From Cryptomeria japonica (taxonomy: Eukaryota > Streptophyta > Pinopsida > Cupressales > Cupressaceae): DNA of 64,000 nucleotides. The notes beneath the pieces are model-generated. The model did no database searches, was not told where the DNA came from, and was given only the letters and a program-made list of their open reading frames with translations. Shown here one piece after another: positions 35,521 through 48,936 of this stretch (its first letter is position 1; the number at the start of each line of letters is the position of its first letter). The stretch lies in assembly GCF_030272615.1 (NCBI RefSeq), contig NC_081415.1, forward strand, positions 507,983,373-508,047,372, read 5' to 3'. The position numbers and the translations under genes were made by a program.

Positions 35521-35611
35521 TTTCTCTCATATAATAGATGAAGCTATTATGCTCACAATATGGTCATACAACTTATTAGAATAAAAGAATTCCTCCCTAG
35601 CTAAGAGGGAG

Positions 35612-36280
35612 TGTTAAAAAACTATGTAGCAATGGTCAGATAATTCTTACCCTTGATCGTACTTCACTGTACTTTCATATTTTGATCATAGATCACAATG
35701 ATTGGCTTGCTCTATAATCATTTATATGACAATCAAATTATACGTAGTATTGTTTATGTTTGTATATCGATTGTCAAAGAGTTATGATTAATAGTTGTTG
35801 TTAAGATATAGTATTGGTCACTAATTTACCGATTAGTAATTGTTTATACATCGCGTATGTTTACCTAGGGTCGTTCCTCCACATAGGAGTCATGACTCTA
35901 TGTGGAATCATGTCGATTCCACATAGAGCCATGACTCTATGTGGACCACCGAGAATGTCTATATATCTCGGCCCTATTTCATTTGATGGGTAATAGATGA
36001 AGTCATGATAACAAAAAGTGCAGTCAGTATCGTGGTGAAAGCTTACAGCAGTCGATATCATTTCACTTACAGTAGCCAATCTCATTGCACTTACAATAGT
36101 TGATATCATTGCACTTACAACAGGTGATATTATTGTTCTGACAATAGTCGATATTTTGTGTACACATTAGCGACCTGCATATTAAACAGTTAATTATGTG
36201 ATTTTCAATTACAACTACTCTGCATAATTACTACATTATACTTTAAAATTACCTATACATAAATTTGATCCACTTTAACA
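35612..36280 (+). mobile_element. 3' LTR of element E
   Basis: Same length (669 bp) and modules as 32177-32845. It starts TGTTAA after the purine tract and ends TTTAACA at 36280. Confidence 0.87.
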
Positions 36281-37703
36281 GTATAGAGAAACTGAAACTA
36301 TATTAAGTATCAGGTAACAGCTACAATTGAAACTAATATATAAAACATACAGGAGGTCTTCAGATTATTTAAATAAGAAAATTCTGGAACTTTCTAGCCA
36401 AAATTGTGAAACTGACAAAACAAGGTGCACAAGTCCAAAATGCAATTTATCCAAGCCAAAAAAGAGATGGAATGGCCTGAGAATGCTAGGCGATCAAGGT
36501 AAAGTATTCTGAAGGCAAAATGGATAGGCGTTTCAGCCTTCCTAGTCAAACGTCCCTTTTCAAGACCACACATGCCAAGCTGAAAATGTACGGCCAACCA
36601 AGGAGAATGTACGGCCTGCCTCCCAGATGTCTGTAACTGCTAAATGAAGGCATCTCACCCATGTAACCCTCTTTATTTGGAAATATGCAAATAACTAAAT
36701 TAAATAAGCTCTGATGAAGCACAAATAGACTCCAGAATGAAGCCCTCTGACAATGCAATGATTCATCTGGTCTTCCACAGCCTCAAGATCACAAATTCAT
36801 GAAGAATTATCGTTCTCCAATGGTGAAAACTCGTTGTAACCCTTGTATTAGACAATTGCACAAAGAAGCCAAAAAAGAAACAATGTCAAATAATCAAAAT
36901 CATATGAGGTTAAATTGTTTTCTTTGCTTCTTATAACCCTCAAAAAGGCACAATTCCCCAAAAAGTATGATTTCCTTTTTGAAAGGAGTTAAATACATTT
37001 AAATGTATTTAATATACTTTATGCATCATTTAAATAAGTTCCCCTACTTGGGCGTACCTTTTTTATATTCACTTTATAATATTTAAGTAATTCACTTTTT
37101 AATAAAGTTAATAATATAACTTTATAATAACCCGCCTTTAGGATTAAATATAACTTAACCACTCAAATATTAATATCTCCCTCAATATTCAATCTTTTGA
37201 TGTACCGTCAGAAGCTGGGGTCAATACTGTATAACCTCCATGTGTCTAGGTGCCTTGACTAAAAATAGATTCACTGCTAAATTGACTTACTATAAATAGT
37301 AAGTTCCTCAACTAAGCTCAAACACTGATATACAAAGGCTTGGAACTGAACCTGAGATTGAATTGAAGACATGGAGTGACAACAATCTCCATTGACTGTC
37401 ACTGACACTCTTTATCCAAAAATATTAGCCTACGAGAGATCACATAATAGGCTAATCCATCGAACTCTGATGTTCATGAAAATGGGGACATTACAAAGTA
37501 CTGACTCATATAAAGTAGAAGATAGATACAAAACACATTTGAGTATGGATATGCATAATATTAAAATAAGCATACAAAATCATAATTACCAAGATTTTGA
37601 TGTCACAAAGATTGGACATCTTGGTGCAATAATAGGTTAAATATAAACATCAAGTTCAAGTTTTTGTATAGGCAAGGGTTTTTGTACTACAACTCAAGAG
37701 AAA
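36281..37703. other. Unassigned DNA
   Basis: No coding domain, LTR pair or RNA seen. A+T-rich with short open frames only. Confidence 0.4.
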
Positions 37704-38570
37704 GATAAAATGTTATGAAGACAAAAGATCATCTACACATAGCATTACCACTTCACTTCTAGTAATGAGAATATGTAAAAAAAAATGAAACTATAGCATT
37801 GTCATATTCATCAAGAAAAACAATGATATAATAGAGAACCTAAATTAGCCTTAAATTCATGCCATTTAGCCAAGAATATGGATTATTTCTTTCCAAAGAA
37901 TTAATTTACAAGGCTATCACTGTAGAAAAAAATAGAGTATCAAATGTTGTTTGGACCAAATAACCAACCAATCTACACAACAACAATTTAGTTGTGTCGA
38001 ATATCGAGATAAGAAGTAGACATAAAATTAAACCATGATAAAGTAGACATATACTATGATGTAGATACAATGAGATAAAACATAACCTCAAAATATAGAC
38101 CATTCACCTCTCATGATAGTAAAATAATCTCTTTGGATGGAAGCCTCACCAAAATAGAATAGATTTAACTTTTTTATATTCTTAATTTAAATTGAAAGAT
38201 CCTTATGATGTGCACATTGAAAATTTTATCTAATATTTTATGTAGATAAGAAGTAGACACAAAATTAAACCATGTGTGAAATTATATTGATGGTATTGAC
38301 AAAAATCCTAGCATCTAAATATAGATGAAATTAAACCATGATAAAGTAGACAAAAATATGAAGTATGAACAGAGAGCAAAGATATAACCTTAGAATGCAA
38401 ACCATTCATTTGTCATTACATTAAAATAATATCTCTTTGGATGGAAATCCAACCAAAATAAGATAGATTTAACTTTTTTTAATCTTGTTAATCTAAATTG
38501 AATGATCCTTGTAATGTGCACATTGAAAATTTTGTTTAACAATTTATTCATCTATTTGTATGCACTAGTT

Positions 38571-40938
38571 TGTTAGACACAATGCACCACTGAGAGGGGG
38601 GTGAATCAATGGTTCTCAAACTTTTTCCTTTAACAACTCTATCTGAGTATACCGGCTAACAAATCTAACTCAATGCAGGCTTACCGGTTAGTGAGGAGAC
38701 TAAAGAAAAATGCATTCACACAAGAGGGACATCACATGACACCAACATATACGAGGAAAACCCAAGATGGGAAAAACCTCGGTGAGAAATGTTTTTGGAG
38801 ACTACTGCTCCAATCTAGCCTCACAATGAATCTCTGATTACATTGTTTAGGGCACCAACCCAAGGAGCACCAACCCAAGGAGCTACAACCCCTACACTGA
38901 GCTACAACTCATAGAATATAAAAACATAATCATTTACAAATTAATAACCTTGTTACAAAAGGATTTTGTAACTCTTCTGCAAATCTCTCTGTTGGATCTT
39001 CTTTCCAGTTAACTGTCGGTTCTCTACCTCACCCACTCACTGTTGCAATCTTATCTCCTGATGCAACCTTATCATTTCAGTCTCTTCTCCTCCTTTATCA
39101 GTTCTCTCTTCTTTCAACTACTCTACTACCCTCCACCGGTACTATCTTCTTTCGGTTCCTTCTTGCCTACTTTGCACTCTTCTACAACTCTTCTCTAGTA
39201 GTTTGGTCACCACCGGTTATCTCACTATTGCTGGTTGAACTCTTCAACCCTAGCCTCTCACTCACACACACACTCAATCTCTTTTCTGATACTCATTGAG
39301 TATTTAACTGATTTTATCTCACATGCAGAAGCAACACTCTCCCTTTCAGTAGCTCAATCCATTGATTTTGGCTTGCCTATTTATCAACTTGTTTTCCCGC
39401 TAAAAACCAATTCAAACTTCAGGCGGTCAAGGTTTCTTCTGCTGATCATGAGGCACATCAAATCCAATCATATCTCATTTGATCAGAACTCCAAGACAAC
39501 TATATGCACATCACCGCCATTAATGTGCCTTCCAATACATGTTTGCTAAACTTAGCAAACATAGCTATGTATGTCGACCTGCATCTGTCAAATGCCATAA
39601 ATATTTCAGTTGTTTCCATTTCAAGGTCATCCTGCAATCTGATTTCCTTTCTTCGATTGAGATGCCACCAACTCCCTGATCTTTCTCTGTCGTTCACTCT
39701 TTCTCGAGTTGCACTAATCTGATTCAATCCACAAATCATGGGCTCTATATTAAATGCAAACATGTAGAAACACCTATCCCTACACGACACTTCACTGACC
39801 TCTACGAGCTTGCCACTTCAACTTCCACTGGCATCCATGTTGATATCCACCTTTGTTATATCATCTGTGTCGGTATGGATGGGATCACTGACCAACTTCA
39901 TTACTGGGTTCATCTACCAGCTTACTAACCATGCCGATTAAACCCTTAACCGGTTTGTCATCAATTTTGCACCTCTCTTCTCTTCCGTTTGAACTCTCAA
40001 TCACTCTTACTAACCTACCTTGTGCACATCTTTATTAGATGGGAGTCTTTTGCTTCTGCACTTTTGTCCATATTACCAGTAAACCACCTTGATGACACCA
40101 TGTCATCAACCTTCAACTATTTTCATCTGAGGCATCTGCATGCTAGTTGCACTCTCTATCTGCAGTTGCTCTGCCTTTCCTTCTTCATCATTAGACCGAA
40201 CATCATCTCTACCGGTTTGTCAAAGTGACAAACCCATCACTCTTCATCTGTCTCAACATCTCATCATGTCTTCTCTATCGGTCCAGTGTACATCCCTAAT
40301 CCTATGCACTTGAGGCATCCCTTTGATTTACTGGTAGATCCAGTGTGAGCCTTCAAACACCCGCCTTCTACTTATGTCTTATCTCTCAAAACTAAGATGC
40401 ACACTTTGCATAATAGGAGATAAGATCCACTTACAGGTGGTAGTGGATCCTTGTCATCTGCATCCTACAATACACTCATGTGGCTTCCCTGTTTGTGCAG
40501 CATATCTTCAAACAGACACATGTGATCCGGTGTGGGCATTTTCATCGACACTCATCTCTTCACATGGTGACTGCATCACTATCTAGTGGGAATCCTGTTG
40601 TTTTGCATCCACACAACATACCAGCGACTTGTACATTCTTCTTGTATACTTGTCTTAAGCTTATCAGTTGACAACTACTCATTGTCAACACAACACTTAC
40701 CATTTGACACCCTTTCCTTATCGGTGATAGACTGTACCAGTAACCTATCCATTTCATCAACACAAGTCAAACACTAACTTGTGTATCGATGAATCGAGTG
40801 ATCATTCCTTTGAATGACATTCTCTTCTTTACTGGTGACCTGCAACACTAGTTGACATCAATGGTTGCATGTCAACAATACTCCCATACTAGTTGTCCTT
40901 CAATACCGGTTGACATCAATGAGAACACAATGCCAACA
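38571..40938 (-). mobile_element. 3' LTR of element C
   Basis: 2,368 bp. On the minus strand it ends ...CACCCCCCTCTCAGTGG..CTAACA, the style of the solo LTR in family B. Many ACCGGT motifs. It differs from the other LTR at scattered positions and short gaps. Confidence 0.85.
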
Positions 40939-42250
40939 ATCTCCCCCTTTGGCATTTATGTCAATACATGTAGTATCCGACATACTACATAATCTTTCTC
41001 CCCCTTTCTATAATTCATGGATTCTCACACATGTAGTATGTTTTATACTATAAAATCCTTCTCCCCCTTTGACAACAATGGCAAAGGGTACTGTCAGGGT
41101 TTCACTCCTTTGTGTATCTACCGGGCACTGGCAGAAATCTTTCTCCTCCTTTAATTTTACCAGATGCATATCCTCTTTTGATACCACTTGTTATATCTTC
41201 TCAAGGAGCAACACTTGAGATGGAGGACTCAACCATCAACTGACACCAATTGAGTATGCAAATTTGATACCATTGCTAAAGCACTCAATTGTAGAAGGAT
41301 GTGTCAGTGAATACTACTTACCTACCGGTCGGACTGCTTTACCTCCCGTTTGATCCCAAATTTCTTTAGAGTCAAATGTGATTGTATTATGAATACAACC
41401 AACCAAATTACAAGTAGATACCCTTAATCATGAAATTCTCCTGGGTATTCCTACTGCAATTTCCATCATTGCAATTTGGGCAGTCAATACACTTACACTT
41501 ACAAGTTCAAGCATGTTGGCTCAGCTTCAAAAACACTTGAACTCCCCTTGAGTCATACATCTCAGGTCCTCAATGTAAGTTAGGTCCAATACTGAGGCAC
41601 AAATTACTTCTATATATCGATTGAGATGTGCATATGTGATCACCTAAATGATCTTTTAGCTCCATTATATCCACCACAACCTATGACATGATCTTGGATC
41701 TACACAATGCCACACAATGTTATTATCATGCCAAGAGTCAAACCGATTAGCCCAAAGACATGCATGCCTACATGATCAACAACTGGGCCAACATATGTCT
41801 TTCAGGTCTTTTCCAATACCACCTGAGACATAAACTCCATATTCCATGCTACCGGGGCTAATGCAATGATCTCCAACCTCATTGTCTTACATAACCTGCA
41901 AGTACTTGTTAGCATTCATATCGGTAACATCTTGCACATACCAGTTTCTTGTAACAGTCCATCATTACTATCGGAGCACCTTCCTGTGACTCCTGACATT
42001 TTGTGTCACTATGCATCTGATTTCAATTGATAATCTCCATCCATTGACACATGCAGTAGTGATCCAACACTGATCTATAGGTGTGTAGCCAAAGTAGCCA
42101 CTATACACACTTATCTTCACATTTCCATCCTTCATATTACTAGAATCTTGTTCTTCCTAGTGTCTTTCTTCATGAAGGGGGTGAATGATCTTAGTCAATA
42201 TGTTACTCCCCCTGAGGTCCTGCATCTCCTTTTAGGCCTCAGGAGATATC
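40939..42250 (-). other. 3' non-coding interior of element C
   Basis: No reading frame with a recognisable domain. The polypurine tract lies at the left edge. This is where protease, integrase and RT would be in an autonomous copia element; there is no trace of them. Confidence 0.5.
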
Positions 42251-44240
42251 ACCTATGCATTGAATGCACATTGTCGGTTCATGGACTTCTTCCTCCACAC
42301 CTGCTTGGTCTCATTCTTCTTCCCATTTTCAGTCATGGGAGCAGGTCTTACCTTGTTCTGTTGATTTGTCCTTTCATTTATAGACTTTGCATCACAATTG
42401 GAAGTAGTGCTATAGTAGCACACAACATCCATCCCAACTTCATGATTGGAGAATCTCTTATCATACCGGTTTGACCATCTTTTTCTAGTCATGTTGCTAT
42501 GACTAGCAACCAAAACCGATGGACCTCTAGATCCTGCAATGACATTTCTCCTTTGGTTCCATTCAGGTCTCTGACTTCCATATGTTCTATATCCATTTCT
42601 ATGTTGATCGTAGCTACTATACCGACTTCTATGTGAACGTAGAGTCTTCAACCTACAATCATAACTTCTATTTGCCAATTCCATTGCAGACATGACAAAC
42701 AATATTTGCATAACTGGGAGAGGGGATATGCATGTATCTACTCCTGGATACATTTTGCTCATATGCATGATATCTATGAGATCCTAGATTATTCCTTCTA
42801 GATCTCTTTCTACATTCTTCTTCCCTATGGCCATAACCATTACATGCAAAGCAATAACCAGTAAAGGATGGCATACGAAATTACAAATTTATTCTCCCAT
42901 GCATGGGGAGATTTTACCAGTTTAGCATCTCCATTTCTACTTCTCCAAGGATGGATTCTAGGTTGTACATTCTTTGCAACCCTTCCATCTGATCTCTTCT
43001 TCTCCCACACTTGCTTTGTCTTGTGAGTGGTATCATTTCTTTGTCCTCTACCGGTAGGAGGTCTTCCTTGTCATCTTCTCATGTTCTTTCTTCTGGTGAA
43101 GCTGTCATCTCCCATCTTCCCTTTTCCTTTGGGATTTGTAGTGTTCCTCCTTCTTGCAGCACCGGTCTTCATTCTTTTCTGCAAGTATTCACTAGTTGTG
43201 GTTAGGTCAACATTCTTCTGGGGAGCATTTCTAACTGTGAAGGTTTGTCCCTTGTTATCTCCATTTGAGGAGACAAATAGAATATCATTGTGGGGGACAT
43301 TCTTGCTGGTGGAAAATTCACTTGCACTACTTCCTAGTCCTTCTGTGTCTTTGGTATGCTTTTTCTTCTTCAACATCTTGTCTAAGGCATCACCGTTGCC
43401 ATCAAACCGAATTCTTACCTTGAGCTCATCCAGACACTTCTCAAGGTCATTTCAGAGAATCTCCATTTCTCCAAGAAGTTGTTGATATTATTTATCCTTT
43501 ACTTCTATCTCAGAGGCTAGATCACTGCACTGACACTCCTTGGTGTCTTCTTCTTGAGTCTTCAACTCTGAGATGCATTTCTAAGATTCTTCAAGGCATT
43601 TGATCAACCGGTTTTGCTCCACTGTAGCAGCATTCTTGGACATCTTGTATTCCTTTCTTACTCTATTGATCTCTTCAAGTGCATTTACAAGCTCTCCTTC
43701 AAGATCAAATTCTTCTTCTTCTTCTTCTTCTTCTTCTTCTTCTTCTCCTTCACTATCACTGCCAAACACATCTTGCCAATGGGGTGATCTGCATGATCAT
43801 TCTCAGATGTGTCCCTCTCATCTTCTGATTCTTGATCCATGAAGAGGTGGGTTCCTTCATCATCATTGATGCAACCGCTAGTAGATCTGCCTTCATCATC
43901 TGTAGTACATGAGATGCATTTCTCATTCTATCTTCACAAGCCGGTTTTGCAATAGTAGGCTCATTTCCATAGAGCTTCTTCAATCTATCCCATAAGCTTT
44001 TTGTCGATCTGCATCTATCCACCTGTAAGGAAACATCATCAGATAAACCACAGAGTATAGCCTTCATTGCTATATCATTGCATTAGTTTCTTCTTTTAGT
44101 ATCTGAATCGGTGGGAGGACTGACTTTGCTAGGGTAGCCATTTACAACATACATTCACACATCAAACCTTAGAGAGGATAGGTAGACTTCCATTCTACAA
44201 CTCCAAATGAAATAGTTTGAACCGTAAAAACTAGAGCAGG
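42251..44240 (-). pseudogene. gag: gag of element C
   Basis: Reading leftwards: FNGSNYFIWSCRMEVYLSSL near 44200 is the usual N-terminal gag motif. AMKAILCGLSDDVSLQVDRC and KSLWDRLKKLYGNE (44070-43940) form the UBN2-type core. Then a Glu run coded by a TTC/GAA microsatellite (43707-43748), a coiled-coil-like NALEEINRVRKEY stretch and a basic region follow. Finally the zinc knuckle CFACNGYGHREEEC (CX2CX4HX4C, near 42850) and a second CHVCNG half-motif. Several frameshifts and stops separate the pieces. Capsid-type function in the ancestor; inactive now. Confidence 0.72.
43707..43748. repeat. (TTC)n microsatellite
   Basis: About 13 TTC units on the plus strand encode a run of Glu in the gag frame of element C. 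Confidence 0.8.
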
Positions 44241-44320
44241 AATTGACACTAAACAAACCATTGTGTCATTAAGCCATAATCTACCCAAGTTGGAGAAAGC
44301 TTGTCTGGCTGGGAACCTAG

Positions 44321-44332
44321 GCTCTGATACCA
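44321..44332 (-). other. Primer binding site of element C
   Basis: TGGTATCAGAGC on the minus strand, two bases after the LTR end; initiator-Met type. Confidence 0.83.
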
Positions 44333-44334
44333 AT

Positions 44335-46758
44335 TGTTAGACACAATGCACCACTAAGAGGGAGGTGAATCAGTGGTTCTCAAACTTTTCCCTTTAACAA
44401 CTCTATGTGAGTATACCAGTTAACAAATCTAACTCAATGCAAGCTTACCGGTTAGTGAGGAGACTAAACACAAATACATTCACACAAGAGGGACATCACA
44501 TAACACCAGCATATACAAGGAAAACCCAAGATGGGAAAAACCTCGGTGAGAAATGTTGCTGGAGACTACTGCTCCAATTCAGCCTCACAATGAATCTTTG
44601 ATTACATTGTTTAGGGCACCAACCCAAGGAGCACCAACCCCTGATTTAGGGCACCAACCCAAGGAGCTACAACCCTTGATTTTAGGGTACCAACCAAAGG
44701 AGCTACAACCCATGCATTGAGCTACAACTCAGTGAATATAAAAACATAATCATTTAAAAATTAATAACCTTGTTACAAAAGGATTTTGTAACTCTTTTGC
44801 AAATCTCGCTGTTGGATCTTCTATCCAGTTAACTCTCAGTTCTCTACCTCACCCACTCACTGCTGCAATCTTATATCCTGTTGCAAACTTATCGGTTCAA
44901 TCTCTTCTCCTCCACTGTTAGTTCTCTCTTTTTTCAACTACTTTATTGCCCTCCACTGGTACTATTTTATGTCGGTTCGTTCTTGCCTACTCTGCACTCT
45001 TCTACAACTCTTCTCTACCTGTTTGGTCACCACTGGTTATCTCACTATTGTTGGTTGAACTCTTCAACCCTAGCCTCTCACCCACACACACACACAATCT
45101 CTTTTTTGATACTCAGTGATTATTTGACTGATTTTCTCTCACATGAAGAAGCAACACTCTCCCCTTCAGCAACTCAATCCATCAATTTTGGCTTGCCTAT
45201 TTATCAACTTGCTTTCCTGCTAAAAGCCAATTCAAACTTCAGGCGATTAGGGTTTCTTCCACTAATCATGAGGCACATCAAATCCAATCAGATCTCATTT
45301 GATCTGACCTCCAAGATAGTTGTCTACACATCACTACCATTAACGTGCCTTCCAATACACATTTGTTAAACTTAGTAAACACGACCTTGTATGTCGACCT
45401 GCATATGTCAAACGCCATAAATATCTTAGTTATTTCCATTTTGAGGTCCTCCTGCAATCTAATTTCCTTACTTTGATTCAGGTGCCACCAACTCCCTGAT
45501 CTTTCTCTGTCATTCACTCTTCCTCGAGCCGCACTCTTCTGATCCAATCCACAAATCACAGGCTCCATATTAAATGCACACCTGTAGAAACACCTATCCC
45601 TACACGACACTTCATCGACCTCTGCAAGCTTTCCACTTCAACTCCACGTGGCATCCATGTTAGCATCCACCTTTGTTGGATCATTTGTGTCGATATGGTT
45701 GGGATCACCGACCAACTTCATTACCGGGTTCATCTACCAGCTTACTAACCCTGCCGATTAAACCCTTAGCCGGACTGTCATCAATTTTGCACCTCAATTG
45801 TCTTCTGTTTGAACTCTCAATCACTCTTGCTAACCTACCTTGTGCACATCTTTATTAGATGGGAGTCTTTTGCTTCTGCACTTTTGTCCATATTACCGGT
45901 AAACCACCTTGATGACACCATGTCATCAACCTTCAAGTATTTTCATCTGAGGCATTTGCATGTCGGTTGCACTCTCTATCTGCAGTTGCTCCACCTTTCC
46001 TTCTTCATCATCAGACTTGACATCATCTCTACCGGTTTGTCAAAGTGACAAACCCATCACTCTTCATCTGTCCTGGCATCTCATCATGTCTTCTGTGTCG
46101 ATCCAGTGCACATCCCTGATCCTATGCACTTGAGGCATCCCTTTGATTCACCGGTAGATCCGGTGTGAGCCTTCAAACACCTACCTTCTACTTTTGTCTT
46201 ATCTCTCAGAACTAAGATGCATACTTTGCATAATAGGAGATAAGCTCCACTTACAGGTGGTAGTGGATCCTTGTCATTTGCATCCTGTAATGCACTCATG
46301 TGGCTTCCCTGTTTGTGCAGCATATCTTCAAACGGGCACATGTGATCCAGTGTGGGAATTTTCACTGTCAATCATCTCTTCACATGGTGACTACATCTCT
46401 ATCTGGTGGGAAACCTATTGTTCTACAGCCACACAACATACCGGTGAGCTGTACATTCTTCTTGTATACTTGTCTTAAGCTTGCCAGTTGACAACTACTC
46501 ACTGTCAACACAACACTTACCAATTGACACCCTTTCCTTACCGGTGATAGATTGTACCGGTAACCTGTCCATTTCATCAACACAATTCAGGCACTAACTT
46601 GTGTACCAGTGATTGTAGTGATCATTCCTTTGAATGACATTCTCTTCTTTACTAGTGACCTATAGCACTAGTTGACATAAATAATTGCATGTCAACAATA
46701 CTCCCATACCAGTTTTTCTTCTATACCAGTTGACATCAATGACAACACAATGCCAACA
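44335..46758 (-). mobile_element. 5' LTR of element C
   Basis: 2,424 bp, between the PBS and unit 1 of the tandem duplication. It starts TGTTGG on the minus strand and matches 38571-40938 throughout. Confidence 0.85.
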
Positions 46759-47551
46759 TGGTTGAATTTTGTTTAAATACTATGTATATGGTGTGAAGTT
46801 ATAGTATGTATTTGCAACAATGTTACAACAAAAAATTGCTTTTCTTTGACTCAAATGCACCACTTCTCGACTCCTTCCAATTTGCAACTAGTTGTGTTTT
46901 CTATGCATGTCCTGACGAGCTTTGGTTTGTAATTGTGCCCCAAAAATATCACACAACTACCTTATTCATAAACACCATTTCCCAAGTTTTGAGGTTTCAC
47001 AAGTTGGCAAGAGATTGATCAAGGTTTAGATGCAATTTAAATGTGATTTTTACGTGATTTGAATGCAAAAAAAATGTCAAAAATTGCACTCAACAATTTT
47101 TTTTAAAGAGGGGATTTTTTGGAGGAAAAAATCATTTGCAAGAAAGATTAGCAAAAAAGGGGGTTTTTTTGGAGAGAATGATAAAATGTTATGAATACAA
47201 AAGATCATCTATGCATAACATTACCTCTTCACTTCTAGTAATGAGATTATGTAAAAAAATGAAACTATAGCATTGTCATGTTCACCAAGTAAAACAATGA
47301 TATGATAGAGAACCTAAATTAGCATTAAATTCATGCCATTTAGCCAAGAATATGGATTATTTCTTTTCAAAGAACTAATTTACAAGGCTATCACTGTAGA
47401 AAAAAAATGGAGCATCAAATCTTGTTTGGACCAAATAACCAATCAATCTTCACAGCAATAATTTAGTTGTGCAGAATATCGAGATAAGAAGTAGACACAA
47501 AATTAAACCATGATAAAGTAGACATATAATATGAAGTAGATACAATGAGCT

Positions 47552-48044
47552 TTTGAGATTTTTCCAAGATCTGGAGGCAATGGAAAGAACAAATAAGAGA
47601 GACAAAATATTGATAGGAATTAATTGTATTCTATCAAGATGAAAAATACTGATCAACTGGATCATCAATCATAAAACACAATGAGTATGAGCCTGCATAT
47701 ATATAGGCAAGGCTATATGGATATGTGAGCACACAAACATGACATGTGGCTCAATAAGAAACAAGGGTAGGTAGAAAATAGGTGTGGTAGGTAGGAGAAA
47801 CAATAAAATATTCCACATGAGGTGGACCACCCACCGAAGGTGGAATTATCACTCCACAATAAGTGGATATGATAGAGTAGTAACAAGATCACACCATAAA
47901 AGGTGGAAATTCTCCTACACAAACTATCCCAATGTGGCACAAACACCCAAGTGTCTCATACCCAAACTAATATGAAATGCATTTTCTAAGTAAACTTCAG
48001 TAAGGTGTAATAATATCCAAGATGAATAATTATTTACACCAACA
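47552..48044 (-). mobile_element. 3' LTR of element D
   Basis: On the minus strand it starts TGTTGGTGTAAATA and ends with CTCAAA (CTCACA in the other LTR). It contains several CCACnnnnnGTGG palindromes between 47813 and 47906. Confidence 0.85.
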
Positions 48045-48936
48045 CCCCCCCTTAAGTGCAACTTAGGGGAATGCACTTAAGTCTACAATGCAACTAAGCA
48101 ATGCAAGATGGGTCCCGGCTACGAGGCCATGTTAGGTACCCATGTACAAATGCAAATGCATGCAAACCAATGCAATGAAATCTCTCACAAAGCGGGGAAA
48201 GAGAGAAAAACCCAATGGGAAAAAACCCTCCCCCAAAAGAGAGATGAAAGCTATACAAGAGAACCCTCATAGAAGTATGTGAGGAACAAAATCCCATGTG
48301 AGGAACAAGGCCCCCCCATATGAGAGAAGAAGAGAAGCTAGGAAGCCCCCCCTCAATATAGAATTGACACCAATGATATAATCTCGATGAAGAATGAAGA
48401 AACTGCTCCAAGAACATCTAACAACATTCCTCCCCTTAGGAAGAAACAAAACCAAAGGTGGATCCATGAAGTCTCCCCAATCATGAAGGGAAGATGTATG
48501 AAAAAAACTCATGATGAAAGGAATCTCTGAAAAATGCTCAAGTGTCTCCATGTCAATGTTGAAAGATACCCCCCTCCAAAGGTGGTAAATTGCTCCACAC
48601 TGCTGAAAAAGGTACTCCAAGATCTAGTGGAGATGAATGTAGAACATGTCCCAAAGACTCACATGTCTCCTCAAAGGATAAAGAGACCTCCTCCAACTGT
48701 TGTACATAAGTATCCACAATCATGTCAACCTCGAAAGAATGATCATGTAGAGAATGAAAAAGAGGGTCAGAGTGTTCCCTCACAACAATCGAAGAAGGAT
48801 CATCTCCATCAAAGAGAAGATGAATATCATCAATGATGTCTCTCAAATCTACAATGTAGGATTCCACAAACAAACCTACAATGTCTGTCAAGTAGTCATC
48901 CAATGAAACTGAAGCTGGAAGACAAGATATATCCTG

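Larger units (their letters stand above)
32177..36280 (+). mobile_element. Ty1/copia element E, internally deleted
   Basis: LTRs at 32177-32845 and 35612-36280 are each 669 bp, with ends TGTTGA or TGTTAA and TTAACA. A PBS follows the first, and a purine tract CTAAGAGGGAG precedes the second. ATATA before and GTATA after are a 5-bp duplication with one change. Gag is nearly complete. Most of pol is missing; only the end of RNase H remains. The equal LTR lengths and small number of differences indicate a relatively recent insertion. Confidence 0.88.
38571..46758 (-). mobile_element. Non-autonomous copia-like element C (gag only)
   Basis: LTRs at 38571-40938 and 44335-46758 (TGTTAG...CCAACA on the plus strand). 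The PBS is on the minus strand at 44321-44332, and the polypurine tract (plus strand ATCTCCCCCTTT at 40939) lies beside the left LTR, so the element reads leftwards. The duplication is TAGTT/TGGTT, confirmed by the empty site TGGTT at 52482. The 3.4-kb interior codes for gag only; no protease, integrase or RT motif was found. This is the layout called TR-GAG (terminal-repeat element with a gag domain). Confidence 0.85.
37704..47179. repeat. Tandem duplication, unit 1 (split by element C)
   Basis: The unit is 37704-38570 plus 46759-47179, about 1,288 bases without element C. It starts GATAAAATGTTATGAA and ends GGTTTTTTTGGAGAG. Unit 2 begins immediately at 47180 with the same words. The unit has no coding region I can name; a frame starting MYLQQCYNKKLL occurs in both units. 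Confidence 0.75.

Noticed and set aside
37392-37640. 82-codon frame as a small gene
   Set aside because: No similarity or composition to support coding; typical chance frame in A+T-rich DNA.
39235-41053. Series of plus- and minus-strand frames in the LTRs of element C
   Set aside because: They lie in LTR sequence, differ between the two LTRs by gaps that break frame, and show no domain.
42148-43485. Plus-strand frames of 108 and 152 codons in element C
   Set aside because: They are antisense to the gag pieces and have no recognisable domain or composition.
48094-48903. Minus-strand frames downstream of the D protease as further pol
   Set aside because: No integrase or RT motif; the frames overlap each other and appear to be 3' UTR.
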